A stretch of DNA of 64,000 nt from Dryobates pubescens (lineage: Eukaryota; Chordata; Aves; Piciformes; Picidae), in NCBI RefSeq assembly GCF_014839835.1, contig NC_071634.1, positions 16,040,453 to 16,104,452 of the forward strand. Direction: 5' to 3'. A program made the translations under genes and the position numbers. The first letter of the stretch is position 1; every line of letters begins with the position of its first letter. This document shows, piece by piece, positions 37,500 through 64,000 of the stretch. The notes beneath the pieces are model-generated. The model was not told the origin of the DNA. It was given only the letters and a program-made list of their open reading frames with translations, and ran no database searches.

Positions 37500-39045
37500 A
37501 CAATGACATTTATTTGCTTCAGGAGGCGAGTCTGGTACATAAACACCATCTTTAATTTTGTAATAAACTGTCTGGATAAAAACCAATCATGGAAAGTCTA
37601 TAAAGGTGGTCATCTCGAGCTTATTTTGAACTCCACCATACAGTGAATTTTTACATTTAAGGCTTAAACGTTTCAGTTAATCATGTGAATTGCTGACATG
37701 CTACATTAATATTTACATCCACTCAAAATTATATAAAATACAAGCATTTTATTATTTTTGAGTTCAACAGTATTGCTTAGAATTACAAAATACAGCAATG
37801 TCTGAAATACTGAAGGTTTCACAAAAGCAGCAGTTTTTCTCCCATTTCCAGTCTTCACTCTCCAGAAAATCACAAAAAAAATATTTACTGTGTTACATAA
37901 GCCACAGATCTAGAAACATGAACATCAAGTAACTTAAACAGAAAACCAAAGGGCAACTGGCAGATGAGTGTGACACTGCCAAGGGCACAATAAGAAGTCT
38001 CTGTGCATTACAGTCTTGCTTTTTTCCAGTTAAAAAAAAATAATAAAATAAATAAGGGTGTGTTCAGATAGAAATTTAGAAGGCAGACTGGCTTTGTGAG
38101 GAACACATTTGTGCTTCTGTCATTAATAGTGCAGAACCACTTTGGTGACTACTGATGAACACATATGGCAAAACAAACCTCTTAGTAACCTGGTGCAGTT
38201 CTTTCACTGTGATGCATCTAGAAAGAAATACCACCATTTTCCATACATGTGCTTAAGCACACAAGTTCTACAAGCTACAGGTGAAATTCCAACCTCTGAA
38301 ATGTACACTCAGTTCATTTTGTCACAGCAGGAACTGCGTGTACTCGCCCTGGTTGAATTTTGATGAACTATTTAACTGTTTTTGGTCCCCATGTGCAAAA
38401 ACCCCACAAAACCCATGTGGAACATTTTTTTTCCCCTTCTCCTTTTCTTTCACATGTTTGTCAAGGACAGATTGATTATTTCATTTGTTGGTTTGTTGTT
38501 TGGGTTTTTTTTGTTTATAGTGCATGACTTTTCAAGTAACCAGCATATGAAAAAAAAAAATATCTATAAACAGCTTAAAATAGCAGGAAGAAATTCCAAG
38601 GAAAAGCATTTTCACAATCAAAGATTACATTCTGCACTTCTTTTTCTCCAAAGACCATACAAAAGGAAAGTGATAGTGTGTAGGTTCTCACATTTATGTT
38701 AAACAAACAAAAAAAGGAATTCCTGTTGTATTCAAAAGTAGGTTTTCAGCATATGCAAAGCGTGTCTCTTCCCTTATTCATAGTATTATTACTCAGAATA
38801 CATTAATTTAGCCTATAAAAATACAGTATGGATAAGCTCTTCTCGTTCCCTGACATAAGGATTTACAATTTTGACACAAAAAAAATTGTAAACTTTCATT
38901 ACATTCAAAACGGATTTCTTAAGTCTTTAGAATTTAAGTTCTGAGGTGGTGGCAGTCAGCTCTCAGTACACAGCAGAACTATTGTAGCTGAAGAGCCTTT
39001 CCACAGAAGTTAAGAGAAACTTACTCTTCCCACGTATTTTTGTTG
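37500..39045 (-). other. PI4K2B: PI4K2B 3' UTR with poly(A) signals
   Basis: About 1.5 kb of A/T-rich sequence with no exon follows the TAG stop. AATAAA hexamers on the minus strand lie at 37753-37748 and 37514-37509. The latter would put the transcript end about 0.2 kb from the ZCCHC4 start codon. UTR extent is inferred. Confidence 0.6.
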
Positions 39046-56037
<16,992 letters not shown>

Positions 56038-56340
56038 GGGCGGCCGCGGCCGGGGGCTGAGCACGGTAGGAGGCGCCTCCGGACGAGCTCAGGCCCCTCC
56101 GCCGCAGCCCATAGCACTGACTACCGCCCGCCGCCACCGCGGCTCCTGTCACGGCCCTGCGCATGCGCGACACCGGCGCCCCACCCGCCGCCGCTACCTG
56201 CTTAAAGGGGCCGCGGCGCCGCCAGCCGTCCTCGCTCCGGGCAAACAACTCCAGCAGTCGCGGTGTTGAGTGGCACTCGGCATTGGAGTAGCTGCGGACT
56301 CCAAAATGTTCTGCAGGCCAGCCGCCGGGCATGGGGCTAG

Positions 56341-58740
56341 CAGAGCAGGGTGCAGAAAACTGCCGCCGCAGGGCACGGCTGTGCCCGGAGAATGGCAGGG
56401 TTTGGACATTTGATGTTCCCGCGGTGGGTCAGCCTGGGAAAGGAGGTCTGCTGAGGTAGCTTCATATGCTGTGTGCAGCTGATGTGGATTTACACAGCCT
56501 AACAGTGACGCAATCTGCTCGGCATTCACCTGGGAAATCAGAGGTACAGGCCTTCACACCTGCAGCATTTTCACTGCGAGCCATTTACCAAGCCCGTTCC
56601 TGAAACTTGCTTTACTTCTACAGCTGAAACAGGTGTGGCTCCTGGCCACTGCTTTCCACTAGCCAGCTGCTCAACACCCTCATGCTCTAGAAAGCATTGT
56701 TCTACACCAGGGAGTTCTCTATAGAACTGAGATTCTAGATTGCCCTGGGAGCAAGTCTGTTCCCAGCTAAAATAGTAATGGCACATATTATTATTCTTAT
56801 AACTATGCTATAAGGATTCATTCTGTACATTACCTGGACCATGGAAAGAAAATGACTTTGTTTACCGACAAAGTAAAATCTGACTGAAGCACTTGTGTTT
56901 GTTTTGTCTCAGGTTACCTGTCAGCCATTGGACTTTGGAACTAAGCTCACTTTCACTTACATAACTATTAATTTCTGTACCATTTGACAAAACCTGTTCA
57001 CAATTGCATTTCTGTTTCCATTCTTTTCTATTAAAAGTGAACCTAGTCATCTCTGAGTCCAGATGAACAGCCACTTTAGGCCTAGCAAACAAGCATATGC
57101 AGGGTACAACAACTGGATGTAGTTTTCTGTATAGAGAACTGTACCAGTGTTAATACCAGCAAAACAATCAGGCTAAAAGGGGAGAAGTCTGATCTTTTTC
57201 CCAGCAGACCATTAGGGAAACTTCATCTCCGTTGAGCTACATTAGTTATGTTGCAGCTGTTTCAATAACCTTATCAAACAATTCATCCCCGGCTTTCTAG
57301 AAAGTATGAAAGTTCTTGCTCTTGAATGAAGTAACCAAGAAATAACTCCTTAGTTATTTCTTTTAAGGATCAGTGTACAAAAGCTAGTAGATGTCTAAAC
57401 ACAATTAACTCGGTTTTCAGTTTCTACTGCAATGAGAGTTCTGTAACTTGCTCACAGGTCTTGATCTAAGAAGTCTTTACATTTCCTCAATCCTCAGTAG
57501 TGCAGAGTTCAAACAGTACAACAGTCCATAATTAAACAAAACATACCTTAGCATCATCGTTATTAACAAACTATTACTTTTAATTCCGAGTCGCTAATGC
57601 TCTCAATTATGCACTTGGAATGACATTACAAACAAATCATGCAAATAAGTTTGATCATTTTCTTCACGCTAAAACTTTTGTCACTACCCCTCTAATCCAT
57701 GGAGCATGCTTTGTCATCTGTTTATAAGATGCATCTGAGCACTGTGTCGAAACTTTGGCGTGGGAAAAAAAAAAGGGGGACCCAAAAAAAAAGGGAAATC
57801 CCTGGAAATTGTGCACTTTTAGCTTTGGGTGAGCGCCCTCTTGTGGTGCTTTGAGATAAAGAACAAGAGCAACAGCTGCTCAGGGTCTGTGAAGAGCAAC
57901 ACGTCGTATCGTAGCAATCCAGATGCAACATGTCTAGGGGACTAAGGGGCGGGGTAATTCAACTTCCAGAGCTTTTATGTTCAAAAGGACTGCGTTAATT
58001 ATAGTCCGGAACAACAATTCAAACAAGTGTGTAAGAGTACTTTGTCAGAATGCCTGAAAGATCCTAATCAGGCTAATTAGACCTACAGAAGGCGCGCCAC
58101 TCTGTACTTTCCACGTTAATTAGCCTTCTGAGCTTAAAATTGTGAAGCAGAAGACTCAGATAAGACTTCCTAAACAAATTCAGTTGATCAGGTACAGGCT
58201 GGTTAAAACTAAACATTGGGACAAACACTTTGTTTAATTAACACACCTCTTCAATTTCTGTACACTTGCTACTGGTGATTTTAGGAAGGCAAATGGCAAC
58301 CTGCTGGCAGAAAGGAGCTGGGGGCTCCAGTGCCCTGAGGAGACCCTAGGCTCCAGGGAAGTCAACACCTGCTGAAGCATCAGCAGCAGTTCTTAGTAAA
58401 GATGTGATGGCTGACCCAGAATTCCCACTGTGTTTTTCCCAATGTAAAAAAGAAAGCAAATCAGCTATCTTTTAGCAACGTGTGTCTCTACCTGCAATGC
58501 AATATTTGCATCCTCCACAGGCAGGCCAGGCTGAAGCGGCACCTTGAGCTGATTGTTGTTATTGGCTGTGGGCAATCACACAGCCACCTCTGCTCGCACA
58601 AAAGGCTCTTACTCTGGCAAGAACTTTAAGGGGAGTGATGAGGCTCCTCTCAGTACTCCAATACTGAACTCTGAGGGAACACCTAACGAACAAGGTTCCT
58701 CACAGCCAAGAAATCGAGTTTCCGGTAGGCTCCTCTCTAC
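56341..58740. other. Spacer between divergent PI4K2B and SEPSECS promoters
   Basis: About 2.4 kb with no conserved coding exon. It contains a strong CTCF-like motif (57832-57846) and A-runs at 57764-57792. A short piece at 58638-58690 weakly resembles CR1. The 10-bp inverted pair aggctaatta/taattagcct near 58071 and 58115 contains TAATTA homeodomain cores. Confidence 0.6.
57832..57846 (-). promoter_or_regulatory. CTCF-like binding motif
   Basis: CCACAAGAGGGCGCT on the minus strand closely follows the CTCF core consensus CCASYAGRKGGCRSY, with one likely deviation at the fifth base. It lies about 1.8 kb upstream of the PI4K2B ATG and 1.2 kb upstream of the SEPSECS ATG. Occupancy is not shown by sequence. 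Confidence 0.6.
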
Positions 58741-59091
58741 CCTCACGTAGGGACCCACAGGGCAGCTCCGGGAAAAGGCCGTCGCAGGTGTGCAGCATTA
58801 CCAGGCAGAGGCCCAGCGGCGCACCGAGGAGCCAAGCCCTGCGGCCCCTAGCGGGCGGCGGGGCGGGTACGGGCCAGCCTCTGCGAGGGGAGGGGCCCCG
58901 GTGCTGCTCTCTGGCGCAGGCGCGACGGTCTCTCCGGCGGGAAGTGATAGGCTCGTAGGTGGACTGCTGGGCAGTTCTGCACGCTGTACGGAGCGGCACG
59001 GCGCTGAGGGGGAGCGGCGTCAGGAGCCGGTGCTGCCGGGAGCCCCGTTAGCCACGTCAGCGGGAGCCGCGCCGCCGCCCGCGCCGCAGCC

Positions 59092-62815
<3,724 letters not shown>

Positions 62816-64000
62816 GTAAGAAGGAGCTGACTGGCTACACTTTGTGTTCTTTTAACTTCATCTGGTAGAGTCATCAGTTCCTGTGCTTGCAGTAAGATCC
62901 AGAGAAGGCCTAATGCGTAGTGCTTGAAGTGCTTTATTAGTACACTCCTGATTCCTAAGATGCAGTCACACCTATGGATTGTCTTCTTAATGCCTTGTGA
63001 AGTGCAGGTGTGTGCTAAGGTACAGAAGTGTATAAAGTAGTCAGTAGAGAGCACATGTGGTGGGTTAAAGTTTCCCATTCACTTTAACTAAGGAAGTCCT
63101 TAGGAAGACTAAGGATTAAGTACTAAGGAAGTTCACTGTCAGATGCCTAATTTGCTGCTTGTAACCATTACATAAAGGCAAGGGTCATGATTCAAATCTC
63201 TCACTTAGGTTTATGTAAAAAGCATATGTGTCCTAGGAATTGTGATCAGGTGACAAGCTGTCTGACTTGCACATTCTTTTCTTGTAGAACATGAGAAGTG
63301 TTAGCTGCCCTGTTGGGTTTTTATCTTGCAGTGTCACTCAGCTCACTCAGGAAATTAGTTCGGTGCATTTTGTTGTTCAAACTGAATGTCTCTCAAGTGG
63401 AATTCCTTGTTTACCACACTATAAGTAAGCTAAGGGTAGAAGTCTATCCCTCCTCTGAAGCTTTCCCCTCCTGACAGCAGATGTATCAAGGAGAGGGCAA
63501 GTGAGGGAGACCATAATTTCCCAGCTCGGTGCACATACCTGCAGGTGGTGGCATAGATTCTGGTCCTAGTTACTAGGGCACATTTATTTTTTGCACAAAA
63601 ACCTCATTAGATAAAAAAATGACTAAACACTTGGAAGCAGGGACTGGATTCTGTCCAGGTAAGATGCAGAAGGGTTTAAAATGAATCAGGTCAGAACAAA
63701 TAGAACATGTATATAAGAAAAGGGAGAGTATTTTTGGAATGCTATGCTCAATTTAGAACATCAAGCCAAGGAAATTACCTGTATAATGGAGGAGGTTGTG
63801 GGGAAATATAATGAATCTGTTAATTTTTCTAGTAGTTGAGCTAGTTACCACATAATTAATTAAAATAATGATCAGCTGAAAATAGGAGAGAAGCAGGTAG
63901 CAGGTTATCTATTAAATGCAGTCTCTGTCTTCTAGATCACTAATTGAAAACCAGACCAGGGCTAACAGTTGCCTAATCATTCCAAGTTCTTCTGTAGTGT
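62816..64000 (+). other. SEPSECS intron 4, cut by window end
   Basis: Starts with the donor GTAAGA after the exon ending at 62815. No sequence matching the next conserved SEPSECS segment (human GFEPVVIENVLEG) was found, so the window ends inside this intron. Nothing else recognised. Confidence 0.7.

Noticed and set aside
58638-58700. Possible CR1 scrap upstream of SEPSECS
   Set aside because: Only a short weak similarity (cagtactccaatactgaac); too diverged to call.

Overview
The window is nuclear DNA of a bird. It carries four vertebrate genes with spliced exons and GT-AG introns, CpG-rich promoters, and about eighteen fragments of the CR1 LINE, the main avian retroposon. Many of the CR1 copies belong to one closely related subfamily. 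The host species cannot be fixed from the sequence; CR1-rich lineages such as woodpeckers are compatible but unproven.

Layout: 1-8420 is the 3' flank of ANAPC4, with CR1 pieces and no gene I can recognise. ANAPC4 (minus strand, 27134 to 8682) has 28 coding exons for 799 residues. ZCCHC4 (minus, 37282 to 28395) has 13 exons for 502 residues. PI4K2B (minus, 56037 to 39046) has 10 exons for 491 residues. These three genes lie head to tail with very short gaps: the PI4K2B poly(A) signal is only about 230 bp from the ZCCHC4 start codon, and the ZCCHC4 poly(A) signals are about 0.8-1.2 kb from the ANAPC4 start codon. SEPSECS starts divergently at 59092 on the plus strand, and its first four coding exons are present before the window ends in an intron. 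Every exon was joined by hand. Reading phase is kept through all junctions and no stop or frameshift was seen, so all four genes look intact. The same four neighbours lie together in human 4p15.2 from memory, so this is conserved synteny.

The genes do not form one pathway. ANAPC4 is a scaffold subunit of the anaphase-promoting complex, ZCCHC4 methylates 28S rRNA, PI4K2B makes PI4P on membranes, and SEPSECS makes selenocysteinyl-tRNA. All four have housekeeping-type CpG promoters.

The most interesting non-coding items are a perfect 29-bp inverted repeat with a 9-nt loop in ANAPC4 intron 2, a 118-bp foldback of CR1 3' ends in ANAPC4 intron 8, a GC-AG intron in ANAPC4, a strong CTCF-like site between the divergent PI4K2B and SEPSECS promoters, a triplet microsatellite that forms the 3' end of SEPSECS intron 1, a 47-bp near-identical direct repeat near the ANAPC4 3' end, and an excess of sense-oriented CR1 copies inside the genes. 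I found no virus-like element, CRISPR array, tRNA or rRNA gene, and no clearly new biological system.
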